The notes under the pieces were generated by a model that was not told where the DNA came from, made no database searches, and saw nothing but the letters and a program-made list of their open reading frames with translations. The translations under genes and the position numbers were made by a program. Below are positions 20,947-31,999 of a DNA stretch of 64,000 nt, one piece after another. Position 1 is the first letter of the stretch. Every line of letters begins with the position of its first letter. Origin of the DNA: Pteria penguin (lineage: Eukaryota; Mollusca; Bivalvia; Pterioida; Pteriidae); NCBI GenBank assembly GCA_035048485.1, contig CM068584.1, forward strand, positions 55,739,739 to 55,803,738. The letters are read 5' to 3'.

Positions 20947-21995
20947 CTATTTGAAAAAAAAAGAAATGTTGTATCAGTATTCCTACACATTTTGATTTAA
21001 TGCATCATACCTAGTTTTCATATTTGTTCACAACAGTTCTGAACTCGGACATGGAGGAATACATATTGATAGATTTTCACGTATTTGTGATATAAAGTGT
21101 TACTAGTTGTTTTTTTTTTTTTGCGAGATAAAACACTAATACCGCCATTGGCAACAAAGTCTGTTTGAGTCAAAAACCCCAAAATCCTACTTTCAGACTC
21201 CATCCCAACGCGGAGGAAACAAATGGCAACGAAAGAAAGGTCTTGTCACAAGGAATCCACATGTGAAATATGAAATCCCTATCATGTACCTTTTTTAGAA
21301 GTCAAAAGGGCAAATATTTGGTATCCAAAGAAAGATCTAATCACAAGGAATACACATGTAAAATATTAAATCCCTATTATAAAACTCAAGGTTCAGAGGT
21401 TATGGTTAGGATTCAAGTTTTGCGGACAAACAGACAGACTAAAGACCAAACAGTATATTAATATATACACAAGAAACCTACATGGAAAGGGGGGGGGGGA
21501 GCTTAAAGAAATATACATCATTGGAACTTTCGAAAGCTTAGGAATGAAACGCACTTCTCCTTCAATATCCTCCTTACACTTTCCTTCCTCTGTTTTTATT
21601 GCCTGTCTGCAGAAGGGTTTTATAACTGCAATGATGGTTGCATCACAGATAACCACATTTATACCTCAAGATCCTCCTAGTAAGAGGATCCTGAAATACA
21701 TTTTCCATTACACAGTGAAGATAAATCACTCTTCTCTTTAGATTTTTGACTTCCTCCATCGGGAGTGCTATACTACGGCTTCTATACAAAGCCCATGGAT
21801 TTGAGTCCTTAACTGGGAGGAATTACGAAATTTAGAAATTGAAAAAAAAAACTTTTTTATTGAACTTACCGCGGATATGTCCTATACACTCCACTCCCGC
21901 TCCGGGGAAAAGACTGTCCCCCTTGGATTTAAGTTCTCTATATAAAGAGGGGGGGGGGGTATATTAGTGTATGCACTTTTTTTATATTAAAATGG
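20947..21995. other. spacer with possible further decayed exon
   Basis: A minus-strand frame at about 21500-21656 (VICDATIIAVIKPFCRQ, then KTEEGKCKEDIEGEVRF) looks protein-like and may be an upstream exon of the 20673-20946 copy; confidence in that is low. A 7-bp hairpin GATCCTC/GAGGATC lies at 21670-21690. A G-run lies at 21489-21499. Confidence 0.3.
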
Positions 21996-22042
21996 ATACG
22001 TGAAATATTCGTGGTGTGACATTAAACAAAAATTAATCAATA
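21996..22042 (+). mobile_element. SINE family A, 3' tail fragment
   Basis: ATACGTGAAATATTCGTGG followed by a GTGTGACATTAAAC tail and ATTAATCAAT. Only the last about 47 bases of the SINE are present. Confidence 0.7.
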
Positions 22043-23232
22043 TTGAAGTTGTATGCATATATTTTTCTCTTAAGAATATGTGTTGTTCGCAGGTTATACC
22101 ATAGATCATAAAACGGGAGAAAGAAAAAGTTTGGGAGAAGGAAATGCCGTAATTCTTTTCAGGCTCGGTCTCTCGCTCTTTCTTTCCATTCAAATGTAAA
22201 TATATAATTTTATGTGTTTGAATATATTTATATGCTTGGAGGCGTAGATGTTCTGTTGATTACGCAAAAAAGGGAATAGTTTTTCCAGCTAAAAAACTAA
22301 TTTATTTACGCAAACGAAGTTTCTTCCAATAAGAAAACGACTTGCTTTACATTATCATTATTTCTAAACGTTTCAGAGGAAAATATTACATGGCCTCTAA
22401 TTTAAGTTTACATCTTGAAAATAAGTTGAAGAATACTTACTGCAGTATCATTTTTTTTACAGAAAATTTAGTTCCTTACAGTGTTGTCTCCTCAGCCGAT
22501 GTTCAAAGAATAAAGCCTCGGTTCTCACCAGATCGGTATATTTGGCCATAATTAATTATTCGAATATTGTTGTTCTGCTAGCCCCTCTGCTGATACGGGT
22601 TTTGGTGACGGGAACATCGGTTCCTCCGGACATTGAGAACCGATTGCAGGTTCATTGTTCCGGTTATTGTTATTTTCATCAATAAATAGATGTAATATGC
22701 AACTTTACAACAAAATAAAACAGGGCGATGACCTCTTTATCATTAAAAATTAAAGCAACCAACAAAATTTTCTAAATCGTTAAATTCCACGGTTGCATAA
22801 CTGTGCTCATATAAAACAACACGTATGACGTCCACTTTCTCTTTATTCGGGCTCTATAATTTCATCCTCATTTGTTAATTTACCCACTTATGGTAATCTG
22901 TGACACTTCTTCTCTAAGAGGAGCGATTTCACGTCTGAACTAGCATGATGGATGTGTATTGAATTATTAAAGCACATGCGGGAAAACCATCTCGGTCCAC
23001 TCTTCAAATCTCTTAAACAATGCCAGAGGGACTTTTTGGAGCACCGAATGATATAACACTATTACATTTCTTAACGTCACTCCACATTCCCTATGCATTT
23101 GTGGCAATAACAATGTTAGTGTTGAAATTTCATCTTTTAATGTTTAGAATATCTTGTCTTTGATCAAGTTGGGTGTTTCTGAATGATTCATTTCATGTTC
23201 TTCCAACCGGTCTGGTAATTCACATGTATGAA
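22043..23232. other. spacer; weak minus-strand coding traces
   Basis: On the minus strand near 22960-23040 a short frame reads LYHSVLQKVPLALFKRFEEW, which looks protein-like but matches nothing I can name. The remainder is AT-rich. Confidence 0.3.
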
Positions 23233-23413
23233 TGATTGATTATTGTCTTACGTCACTCCATGTACATTTCACGTATATGGCGACGACATCTTCCTGATGC
23301 ATTGCATACAACATTAGACCTTTGCAACGGACCTACCCGAAGCAGTGAGCGATCCTTTACATGACACGGGACCTCGGTTTTTACCGTCTGTCATCCGGTG
23401 CGACCAGGGCACG
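23233..23413 (-). mobile_element. SINE family A, truncated
   Basis: The complement of the SINE tail and body is present: CGTCACTCC...CACGTATATGG, TTTGCAACGGACC, GAAGCAGTGAG. It breaks off inside the body near the CCGTCTGTCATCC segment. More diverged than the other long copies. Confidence 0.75.
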
Positions 23414-23514
23414 TTTAAAATAGGTGAAAATCTTTGAACAGTCATTGATTGACGTGCAGTACAACAATGTTCTTGGTATAGATTTTGAATCGATCAGTAA
23501 TTTCGGTACATACT

Positions 23515-24189
23515 TCATATAGAGTTTCTTTTAATAGATATACCAAGCTCGAACAGATGGGTATTGATATTCGTTACTGTGTCGTCTTTATCTTCATTTT
23601 CTAATTCTGCATTAGCCAAGTGAACTGCATGTCTTAACTGGGCAAAAGTTTGATGTTCTTTACCGATTATTTTGCCGCGTAAGGTTTTTGCATACCGTTT
23701 ACTGTGACCTGTACTATATACTTTCTGGCAGTTCATATCATATTGCAGTCTTTTCAGCTTTTTTTTTTCCCTAAATAAGTTATGACATCTTCTCCGGGCA
23801 TTTGTTTCACTGACATTAGATTAAAATGAGCAAAATCGAGTCATCAAAGCCCTCTAAAAAGCAACCAAATGTGTCCTTTGTTCTTCTGTTAGGCTTTCAA
23901 TGCACGTTGCCGCTTGGTCTTCCACTTGGCCACCACACCATTAAGTGCTTCTTCTGATACCTTTAATATTTTCTCCAAGCATCAACGTTTGATAACCACA
24001 CATGAGCTCCGCACCACTGAATGTTTTTAATTTGATTCTTGGAGCTGCCATTTTGGGTGAAATGGAGTTTGGAAATGTCACTGTTTTTAAAGAAGGTCCT
24101 TCAAGTTGTTGAGTGTCGACAGTCTCTTCTTGACTACTTGCAGAATTGGTTGGCTTGCTCTTCACTGAGATCTTGTGGATTTCCACCAA
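23515..24189 (-). pseudogene. decayed protein remnant, possibly Gag-like
   Basis: The minus strand has two protein-like frames. At 24189-23941 a frame includes SPKMAAPRIKLKTFSG, which resembles the start of retrotransposon Gag core regions. After a frame change near 23940 a CIESLTEEQRTHLVAF segment follows. At 23736-23515 another frame reads AKTLRGKIIGKEHQTFAQLR. Multiple stops and frame changes are present. I infer a dead retroelement Gag, but the similarity is weak and it may be another repeat protein. Confidence 0.3.
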
Positions 24190-24247
24190 CTTGGGTTATT
24201 ACGGTGGTTTTTTTTTTGGGGGGGGGGGGGGTAGGTGAAAACTTTCA

Positions 24248-24519
24248 TTGATTGATTGATTTTTGTTTAACGTCACGCCACGAATATTTCACGTATATGT
24301 GACGGCATCTGCCTGATGCGGGCCATGCAAATTTTACAAATTTTGCAACGGACCTACACGAAGCAGTGAGGGATCTTTAACGTGCCATGCATATCACGAC
24401 ACTGGGCCTCAATTTTTACTGTCTCATCCGAAAGACGGGACACCGGCATGACCAGCGCAGAACTAGAACCTCGGCCTTTCAATCAGGAGACGAGCGAAAT
24501 ACCACTAGGCCACGCCAGC
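24248..24519 (-). mobile_element. tRNA-derived SINE, family A, near full length
   Basis: The reverse complement of the whole family A unit: tail TGATTGATTGAT at 24248, body with TTTAACGTGCCATG, and a tRNA-like head ending CCACTAGGCCACGCC. A run of T then G (24205-24232) lies just outside its tail. Confidence 0.88.
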
Positions 24520-25119
24520 TTCAAGAGATAATGAGTGGAAACTGTAAATGGGCAGACGGTCCGGCCACCAGCAGCAAACCAATATACCCTCCTTCAAAGG
24601 GGGTATAAAATTATTCCTAATGATCAGTAAGAGTACACCATTTTTTTCATAAAAAAACAGAAATACAACATTATATGTTACCACTTAATTGAAAGAAAAA
24701 TAATGGAACAAATAAAATGAGCTGTCAATGGCAATCAATTTTAAATAGCAACTATCAATTAATGGATGTGAAAAGTAGTTGGTTATAGTAACCATCCTCA
24801 AAGGCTGCGGTTACTGGTAACTAAGGCAAAGGGCATTACATTAGCGCTAGTGTTTCATCCCAGCAAGCTGAAGCAAGAATTTCATTTATTTCCCTTGTTT
24901 ATGGCGTTGTACCCTGCACACTGAAAATAAAATTTAAGTTGGCTGCTTGGGAATTTTCGTTCATATGTCTAATATGAAGCTCTCAACCACTGCATCTCTG
25001 ACTGTCATAGTGCATTTCATTGGCATTCTTCTTTGCAACTGTTCCGTAACTTCATGTTTTTCACACAATAAGACAGTAGAACGAACATCTAATGACGCTT
25101 GCTGGTTGGAAAACTCATC
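24520..25119. other. spacer, nothing recognised
   Basis: No coding frame, repeat copy or RNA gene was identified. Confidence 0.4.
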
Positions 25120-25436
25120 TTAATCTTGAAACATTACTGATATTCCCATTTGTAGGGTAGTGCTTTCGAAATGCGTTGTGTTTAGGCGACAGATGAAAAA
25201 GTCATCAAGAAAGTTTATACTTTGAATGAAATCTTCAAGGCAATAAACTCGAGGAGTATACAGTGTAGATATAGTGGCTTCGTGGGTTACCAAAAAGGGG
25301 GAGACCCGGCAGTACGATGATCTACTATATTCAGTGTCTAAATGAAGTCTAAGACTAAGTAAGCTTTTCATCGTATATTTACAATCCTTTATAGTAATCA
25401 AATTAATCGTAAAACTAATACTCTCCACGAAGCCAC
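25120..25436 (-). CDS. probable last exon of an unknown gene
   Basis: A TTGTATGCAG acceptor precedes 25436 and the frame is open for about 105 codons to TAA at 25120. Protein-like stretches include SLLSLRLHLDTEYSRSSY, PRVYCLEDFIQSINFLDDFF and TLQMGISVMFQD. There are no premature stops. No signal peptide, membrane segment or domain is recognised. It may be a host exon; chance is less likely given length and splice signal. Confidence 0.45.
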
Positions 25437-25629
25437 CTGCATACAACAATAATATACATCACTTGTAAATAGCATTAATCTATAGTTTTCATTTAATTGT
25501 TAGTGAAACTCAGCAGCCTGTTTCGAAATGTCCACAGTTAATTGCAAATAGTGAATAACTTTGCTGCTGCAAGTATTTGTTCCAATTTGACATTTCTAGC
25601 TTAATATTTAGTAAATTTTATATCAAATT

Positions 25630-25682
25630 CGGACTGGCATCCTCATCATTTTTGCAGGTCCGAATGAAAGTTTGCCAGTCCG
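25630..25682 (+). repeat. 10-bp inverted repeat
   Basis: CGGACTGGCA at 25630-25639 and TGCCAGTCCG at 25673-25682 are perfect complements 33 bp apart in otherwise AT-rich sequence. Confidence 0.55.
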
Positions 25683-27652
25683 GTTGTTTTGTGTGGCGTT
25701 TTGATGCATTTATTAAGTGTTTGTGGCGTTTTGTTTGAAGCAGAGCCAGGTTGTACTGAAGACAATGAAGTTAAATTACCTTACTTGACCGAGGCACTAA
25801 CTTTGAAATGGTGATGCCTCTTCCAGTGAATGAACTGAAGGATTATCACTAAAGGAGGGGATATCAAGTAATGATCTTCAGACAGAAACGTACTAATGAA
25901 ATAGATAATTAAATATAGTCTCTTGGAACTGCCATCTGTCGGCATCTTAAGTGAGATGAACAACTCATGAATTTAAAATTTGGGAGGATTTTATTGGATT
26001 TTATGTATATGGAGAATCCTAATCCCGACTAGAAAAAAGACAACAGCATGTTACAATATACAAAGTATGATCAAGGGAACAAAACGGAATTTATTCATTT
26101 ATCCATTCCGAAGAACACAGTCCGTACCGTCTTCTTAACTTAGCCGGCAATTAAACGATATAAGAGAGTAAAGCCTGTGGGCTATGTGTGGGAAGTTACT
26201 ACAGAGTGGATTTTATACCTGTTTTGAACATCCTAAATGTGAACAATGTTGTAGATATACAGGGTACCTTGTATGTGTGTCCCTCTCCAAACCTATATGT
26301 TAGAAATTTACCAATTGTCAGCAGAGACATATATACACAGACTGGAAACTAACCACTTCGCCCGGAATATGATGCACGTCCTTTTATTATGCTAATTAGG
26401 TGATCGCGCTCTACAATACACCGTCTGCATTGTCATTCATGGGCAGAAGATAACAATTTAGAGTTTATTCAAAAATTCAGATGGTCAATAACAAAACAAA
26501 ATACTGTTTTATCTTATATGCACTTTTGACGTCATGTGAACTGTTTTACTCTCTCCTATGTAAAAAAGTGAAAAGAAAATGGTGATCCGGGCGGCTAGAT
26601 AAAATTTGTATAGCAAAATGTCCAATTACATGTTGACAACTCCTTCAAGTCGTTCTAAAATGGTAACTTTTATTTCTCTAATATTTATAAAATGACTTCC
26701 AATATAAAACATGTAATATATCAACAGGTAATAAGATTATTTTGTTGCTATGATATGCTATCGGTTTTCTGGTTTAAGAAGGATAAAAGATTTACCGCCT
26801 ATGTAAAATTGAATTAAAATCAAATAACAAACAAAGTTTTGCACGCTCAATGTATAACGTGTGTCTGAAAACATTTCTGAACACAACATGTGAATTTAGT
26901 CACGCAGAGGATATTATTTTTTTAACAAATTTTCTTGCCGTGGTTGTTTCTCAACGTGGTCGGTAGTGAGGAGAAAATGTCGCGAAATCTTCACTCTTGG
27001 CCGGATAATTATGCATGATTTATAGAAAGTTAATGTGAAAATTAAAGAACTACCAGTGAAATAAACATAGAAGGTGCTATAAACGAAAAATCGCCGCATG
27101 CGCTTTAATATTGTGTAAATTATTTGACTGCAACTGAGTGAATGTTTTCACAGGTCTTTCGCCATAAAATGATTTAAATGGTTTGTATATTGCCTTTATT
27201 ATTTCTTATCTGAACTACCTTTGTTTGATGATCGCTGCTAATTTCTCTTCTTTACGAGCTTAAAGGTTTCAGGTAAAACAACGCCGAGTATAATATGACG
27301 GACATCAGGTTTATTCGGATGCCTGTCGGGTAATGTTACCTGTAAGAGAGCTATATAGCTTTCTACGGGAGTTTCCAGTCTCTGTGTATATACTTCTCTG
27401 TTGTCAGTAATTCAAAATAGATCAGTTTGTACTGTATGTTGTGTATATATCTATGTATCGTATGCTTGCAGTGTATAGACTTATAAAATAAAAGTAGCAT
27501 TGAATTAGAAATACTGCTTCTGAAAATAAATGCAATATAACCGGTGAATTTAAGCATTGAATAATTTGTTGTTGTTGTACAAACTAAGGTTTCAATGCAG
27601 ATAATAGAAAATGGCTAATTCAGTGGTTTGCAAATAATTGCTCTAACATCAA
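25683..27652. other. spacer, nothing recognised
   Basis: AT-rich, no convincing frames. Possibly intron or intergenic DNA. Confidence 0.4.
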
Positions 27653-27746
27653 GTCAAAATTTGTATGCCCCGCATCAGGCAGATGCCGTCACCATATACG
27701 TGAAATATTCGTGGTGTGACGTAAAACAATAACCAATCAATCAATG
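27653..27746 (+). mobile_element. SINE family A, 3' fragment
   Basis: GTCAAAATTTGTATGCCCCG then CAGATGCCGTCACCATATACG and the AATATTCGTGG tail, ending in AATCAATCAATG. Only the last third of the SINE is present. Confidence 0.8.
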
Positions 27747-27855
27747 TATACATATACATTTTAGGAATATCTTTTATGTGTAGATATGATACACAAAGAG
27801 ATCTGGTCTTTCCTAGATATTTTAATTGCTCTTTTTAATTTGATTTAAGTTAATT

Positions 27856-27915
27856 TGTAACCGTCGCCATATGGGTAAAATATTCCAGGCGCGAAGTAAA
27901 ACAATAATATAATCT
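27856..27915 (+). mobile_element. SINE tail fragment, family C
   Basis: GTAACCGTCGCCATATGGGT then AATATTCC..GCG..GTAAAACAA. It matches, inverted, the fragment at 55206-55268 and is a cousin of the family A tail. Confidence 0.6.
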
Positions 27916-27934
27916 ATTTTTGTATGTATGGATA

Positions 27935-28095
27935 TCAATTTGACATGGATAAGCGCTTGGTTTGCGGCGCCGACGATCAGCGTTCGAGTTCCTGGTTCCG
28001 CCACTATGTTTAAGAGGTTGGTAACCTTCTGCTTCCATGTCACGATATAACTGAAATACTATTGAACGCGACGTAAAACCCCAATCAACCAACCA
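27935..28095 (+). mobile_element. tRNA-derived SINE, family B
   Basis: A tRNA-like head (GATAAGCGCTTGG, a GCGTTCGAGTTCC box B region) is followed by AACCTTCTGCTTCCATGTCAC and a tail CGACGTAAAACCCCAATCAACC. Other copies: 35843-35994 and 54843-54922 on the minus strand and a degenerate one at 45490-45660. Confidence 0.75.
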
Positions 28096-28178
28096 TGATT
28101 AAAAACTGTTAAGATCTTATAGTAATCGGCCGAGCACGTTTGGGAGGGAGTTGTCAAAAACGTATATATTTTCTAATG

Positions 28179-28247
28179 GGTTATACTACTTACAGGGATT
28201 GACTGCGGAATTACCGGATTGACCAAAAAATTTACCGGATTGACCAG
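28179..28247 (+). repeat. left terminal inverted repeat of the KptA element
   Basis: Pairs with 29942-30010. TTACCGGATTGAC-type motifs recur three times, the first as TTACAGGGATTGAC, and look like multiple transposase-binding sites. Confidence 0.8.
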
Positions 28248-28587
28248 TATTTTAAATGTTTTTGCAGATATGGATCAAGTGACGATAGACCACAGTTTAA
28301 ACACTTGTAATAGAACGCTATAGCATACATGTAGGGAAAAATGATAGAAAGTGAAGGTTTTGCAACTTTTAGGGAGCTGTATTGGGGGTAAAATGTAAAT
28401 GAGATACTTATTTGCCTTAAATGTTATGTATTGCATGACATAATCTTATTATGAATATAGTTAACCACAAGATGAGATTGATCAATAGGCAAGTAGTTAA
28501 TATATATATATATGTATAATGATCAAACTGAAACGCCTCTATTACCCATTTCTCTTCAATTGATGACAGAATTTTGTAATTATACAG

Positions 28588-29118
28588 GTTGCTGACTCTA
28601 AACGTCTGGTGCAGGCTTTGCGCCACGATGCATCCTTGCCTATGTCATCCCATGGTTGGGTGAGGATCGAGGATCTGCAGGCGATACAAGGATTCCGCCA
28701 TTTCTCCCCAACCTACGTCCGGTTCCTCGCAGACACGATGGAAAAATCCAGACTTCAGATCTCTGACAATGGGCACCAGGTCCGAGCCAGTACCGGCCAT
28801 TCCATAGAGGTAGATTTGAGAACCCTTCTAACGCCAATCCGGGATCCCGAGGACGTAAGTTATTGTGCCCATGGTACCACCCTACCTGCCATCCATCAAG
28901 GAGTACGGCCTTTATCGGATGAATAGAGAATACAATCATTTTGCCCAGCATCCCTCCGCCGTCACTCCCAAGTTCTAATTCATCTGGACGTTGAGAAATA
29001 CATGAGATCGAATCCTGGTAACCTCTTCTGGACCAGCAACGGGACTATAGTGACATTAGGGAACAAGAATGGACTGGTGCGGCAGGGCTTTTTAAAATTC
29101 ATTGAGTATATTTATTAA
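28588..29118 (+). pseudogene. RNA 2'-phosphotransferase (Tpt1/KptA) copy, two frameshifts
   Basis: Tpt1/KptA removes the 2'-phosphate left at tRNA splice junctions, transferring it to NAD+. The exon follows a TTATACAG acceptor. The N-terminal winged-helix half has VQALRHDASLPMSSHGWV (LRH motif) and RASTGHSIEVD. The catalytic half has CAHGTTLPAIHQGV, then RMNREYNHFAQ, and finally DVEKYMRSNP...SNGTIVTLGN. The last two blocks need a one-base shift near 28915 and a shift back near 28972, so the reading frame is broken at two nearby sites. The conserved Arg, His, Arg and Arg positions are all present as codons. AATAAA lies at 29706-29711. Upstream exons are not evident within the element. Strong family call; dead or mis-assembled. 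Confidence 0.8.
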
Positions 29119-29941
29119 ATTCTTTTTCTTTCTTTGGCCAACTTAGTTGCTATTAATCATTTTTGGTGTATTTTATTTTATTTTTTTTTATTACTTTTAT
29201 TCTCCAATTTTGAATTTTCTGTAAATTTTTATTTTCCTTTCAGACTTCTTTCAGTTAAATTGTATATCTTTGTTTAAAACTTCTATTCTTATTATTAAAT
29301 TTTTGAGTATTTGTATATCTTAACTTTTTTGTTTAAAATTCTACTTTATTCTATAATTTTTAGTATTATTATTCTTAAAATTTTTTATGGCTCTTGAAGT
29401 GGTGGCCTCCACGTGGCAAGAGCTGGAAACGTTGTATCTAAATTAATTATTGCACCGTATTTTGATGGTTTAGATACAACGGCTGACAACCTCAATTTAA
29501 GTACATTAATTCATTGAATTAACATGTCTTTTGTAATATCTTAGCACGATACATGTATATAGAAACACGTTATATGAATATCTCCTATCAATATATATAC
29601 AGTTATATCGTTATTTTGAAACGTCCATTTGTAATATTTTTATCTTCATCCAGTTGTAATATTTTCAACTTGTCTTGTATTGACTTGATATATTTGAAAC
29701 CTGCAAATAAAATGACATTAAATAATTAAATTCATATTCATGTAATTTGGTTTATGTAAATTAAGCTATGTACACAAGTTCATATTCCCGATTCATACCA
29801 CAAAGGCACTAGAGTTACTAGCCGCGGCGCAAACGGAGGAAATTGCAACTATTACTACAACTTCCCGGAATGCGTTTTTTTGCCTAAAAAGTCGTGTAAT
29901 ACCTGTAACTAACGTCAATCGATCCATATCTGCCAAAAAAA

Positions 29942-30010
29942 CCTGGTCAATCCGGTAACTGTTTTGGTCAATCCGGTAATTCCGCAGTCAATCCGGTAAG
30001 TAGTATAACC
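29942..30010 (-). repeat. right terminal inverted repeat of the KptA element
   Basis: Reverse complement of 28179-28247 with a few differences, most visibly the base after the first TTAC and the AACTGTTTT spacer. Confidence 0.8.
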
Positions 30011-30670
30011 GTTCAAAATTATATCTTTTGCTTAATAGTAATTCGTCTGTACGGTTGAGACGTATGTTTTGCGTTTCCATGGACGCTTTCGCCGGGATAA
30101 TTGCCAATGTATTCAACGATTTCCAATGGAGACAAGAATTTTCAAATTCTGCTAATTTTCAAACCAACTGACACGTCTTTGATAGTTGTTGTCTTTTGCG
30201 AGTTTTTAATCGTATCGTTTTAATCTGATAACTGATTGGGAGTCTGGCTGAAGTTCTAAAGGTATTATTTGCTTTCTAACTTCTCGACAAAAACATTATT
30301 CTGTTTGAAAATTGTTACCAGAGACCCAGTTTCGGATTTAATGTAATCTGTTGTTTTAAGGGAATTTGTTTATTTCTCTACCAAACTCCACAATCATAAA
30401 CAAACTCTTAGGTTGCTCGTGTTCTGTTTGTGCATTTGCTTGATTGTTTGTAACAAAGTATACGTTTTCCTTTGTGCCATCCGGAATAGTGTGGTGCGTC
30501 TGAATGATCTTGAAATGCAATGTGCAACAGTGTGTCTGTATTCAAAAATCCACTTTCTAAGCCGTTTATGGGGGATTTCTATATGGTTCTTGTATGAAAT
30601 CAAGTGGTTCGTCATCAGCGTCTGATTTTGTATGAGATACAAATTCTGTTTGTTTTGTTTTCGTGTGCAG
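30011..30670. other. spacer upstream of a candidate exon
   Basis: No domain in the competing short frames of both strands. Confidence 0.35.
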
Positions 30671-30939
30671 GAATAGATGCATTGTGTGTATGTTGTTCAG
30701 TGAAAAGTTTTGGTCCGATGTCTGTCGATGATAGTGGTTCGTCAGTGTGTGAAAAGTCCACGGCAGTCTGTCCGACGTCTGTCCATGACAGTGATTCCTC
30801 AATGTGTGAGTTGCAAGTATCGTTGATTGGCACGTCAGATGTTCGTCTGTTGGCAATGAGAGTGCAGGAAACTCAGTTTCATCAGAAATGTTTAAAACAT
30901 TGTTTCTCAGACTTACTTGAAAGCAAAAAGATATATTGA
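30671..30939 (+). CDS. candidate terminal exon with internal repeat
   Basis: A TTTCGTGTGCAG acceptor precedes an open frame to TGA at 30937-30939 (about 89 codons). Two 19-residue units follow in frame: PMSVDDSGSSVCEKSTAVC and PTSVHDSDSSMCELQVSLI, a 57-nt period from 30715 and 30772. The C-terminal part (MRVQETQFHQKCLKHCFSDL) looks helical. No family is recognised. Confidence 0.4.
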
Positions 30940-31372
30940 TTTGAAACTTAATACATGTAATTTAAAATCTAGCTCTTGTATATCACAACTGAACATTATA
31001 GATACTAGTTTCAATTTTATTTTAATATCTAGATATTCCTACCAGAGCTCCATTTTCTATCTTAGCAAAGGAAACCAACCTCTTAAAATACATCCTGAGA
31101 TCCTGATTCACTAAAGGTATTAAAAGCCTTTATGTGTCTGATAACTGGTTCTGGAAAAATAGATCGGATACATTAATGAATTGAGAAGCACTGATAAAGC
31201 ACTGGTGACATTTACATTTTCAATTTTAAAGCCACTCCTTCCAACAAATTTCAGCCTTAAAATGACTATTTCTTCGATCTCGATTCCATTAATTAAAAAT
31301 GGGGAAAATGTTTTAATAATATGTATATCCGGCTACATGTGTATTTACCAGAAGTTTCCATAATTGTAGATA
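30940..31372. other. spacer, nothing recognised
   Basis: AT-rich sequence between the exon and the MITE. Confidence 0.35.
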
Positions 31373-31999
31373 CGCAGTAACGTTAAGGCAGTCCACGACG
31401 TGATTGACATTATATAGTCTGTATTGAAAACCGCATAAGAAATAGAATAAATTATTTCTGCAAAAATGGTAAAAATGCAATTGTTTAAAAAGTTTACTTT
31501 TTCACACGTTTACATTTTATCCCTAGTTGTTTGCAATCACGTGACTGCTATATATAGCATATGTAGTATTAACAACAAACATCCAACAAGTGCAAGGTAC
31601 ATTGCCCAATTTGGTAATAAAATTTTGTTGTAAATAATAAATGGAAATCTATCAATAATATTTATAACTGTGCCCAACTTCTTAGAGGCGTAATTGTTGA
31701 ATGGTGTAGTCTTATAAGACATTGTATAATTAAATTGAAATTCTGATAATATTTTATAATCTAAAACTTAGGCCCAGCAAAACGCATTTTAAGCAGATAT
31801 AGAACAGTCTTTATGTGAAATTACACAACAGAGTTGAGGAAAAGGTTGCACAACGGCGTTTTTCTTGGCATGTTTATTGTTGCAGTGTCTACCGCTTCAT
31901 ATAATGCACTGAGCCATAGTGACGTCACAATCACGTCATGTTGTTTTGGCGGGTTTTCTGCAACATTATATAATTGTGTATTGCCTTAACACAACTGCG
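31373..31999 (-). mobile_element. MITE-like element, copy 2 (inverted relative to copy 1)
   Basis: Flanked by TA at 31371-31372 and 32000-32001. The ends are CGCAGTAACGTTAAGGCA and the complement of CGCAGTTGTGTTAAGGCA. Homologous along its length to 2648-3116 but with extra internal sequence. It retains one intact TGACGTCA at 31920-31927 and a mutated second site. Confidence 0.8.

Larger units (their letters stand above)
28179..30010 (+). mobile_element. DNA element with compound TIRs carrying a Tpt1/KptA gene
   Basis: The left end (28179-28247) and right end (29942-30010) are inverted copies. Each starts GGTTATACTACTTAC and contains three spaced TTACCGGATTGAC-like units. The body is about 1.83 kb. 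The only protein sequence recognised inside is an RNA 2'-phosphotransferase; no transposase was found, so it would be non-autonomous, or an element class whose enzyme I cannot see. Inside are also stems at 29391-29422 and 29431-29480. No target-site duplication is obvious, so the superfamily is open. Confidence 0.75.

Noticed and set aside
28855..28863. Splice donor GACGTAAGT inside the KptA exon
   Set aside because: Reading straight through gives the conserved HGT motif in frame, so splicing there would delete the active site.
28640..28951. 103-codon minus-strand ORF inside the KptA copy
   Set aside because: Antisense shadow; the plus strand has clear Tpt1 motifs.
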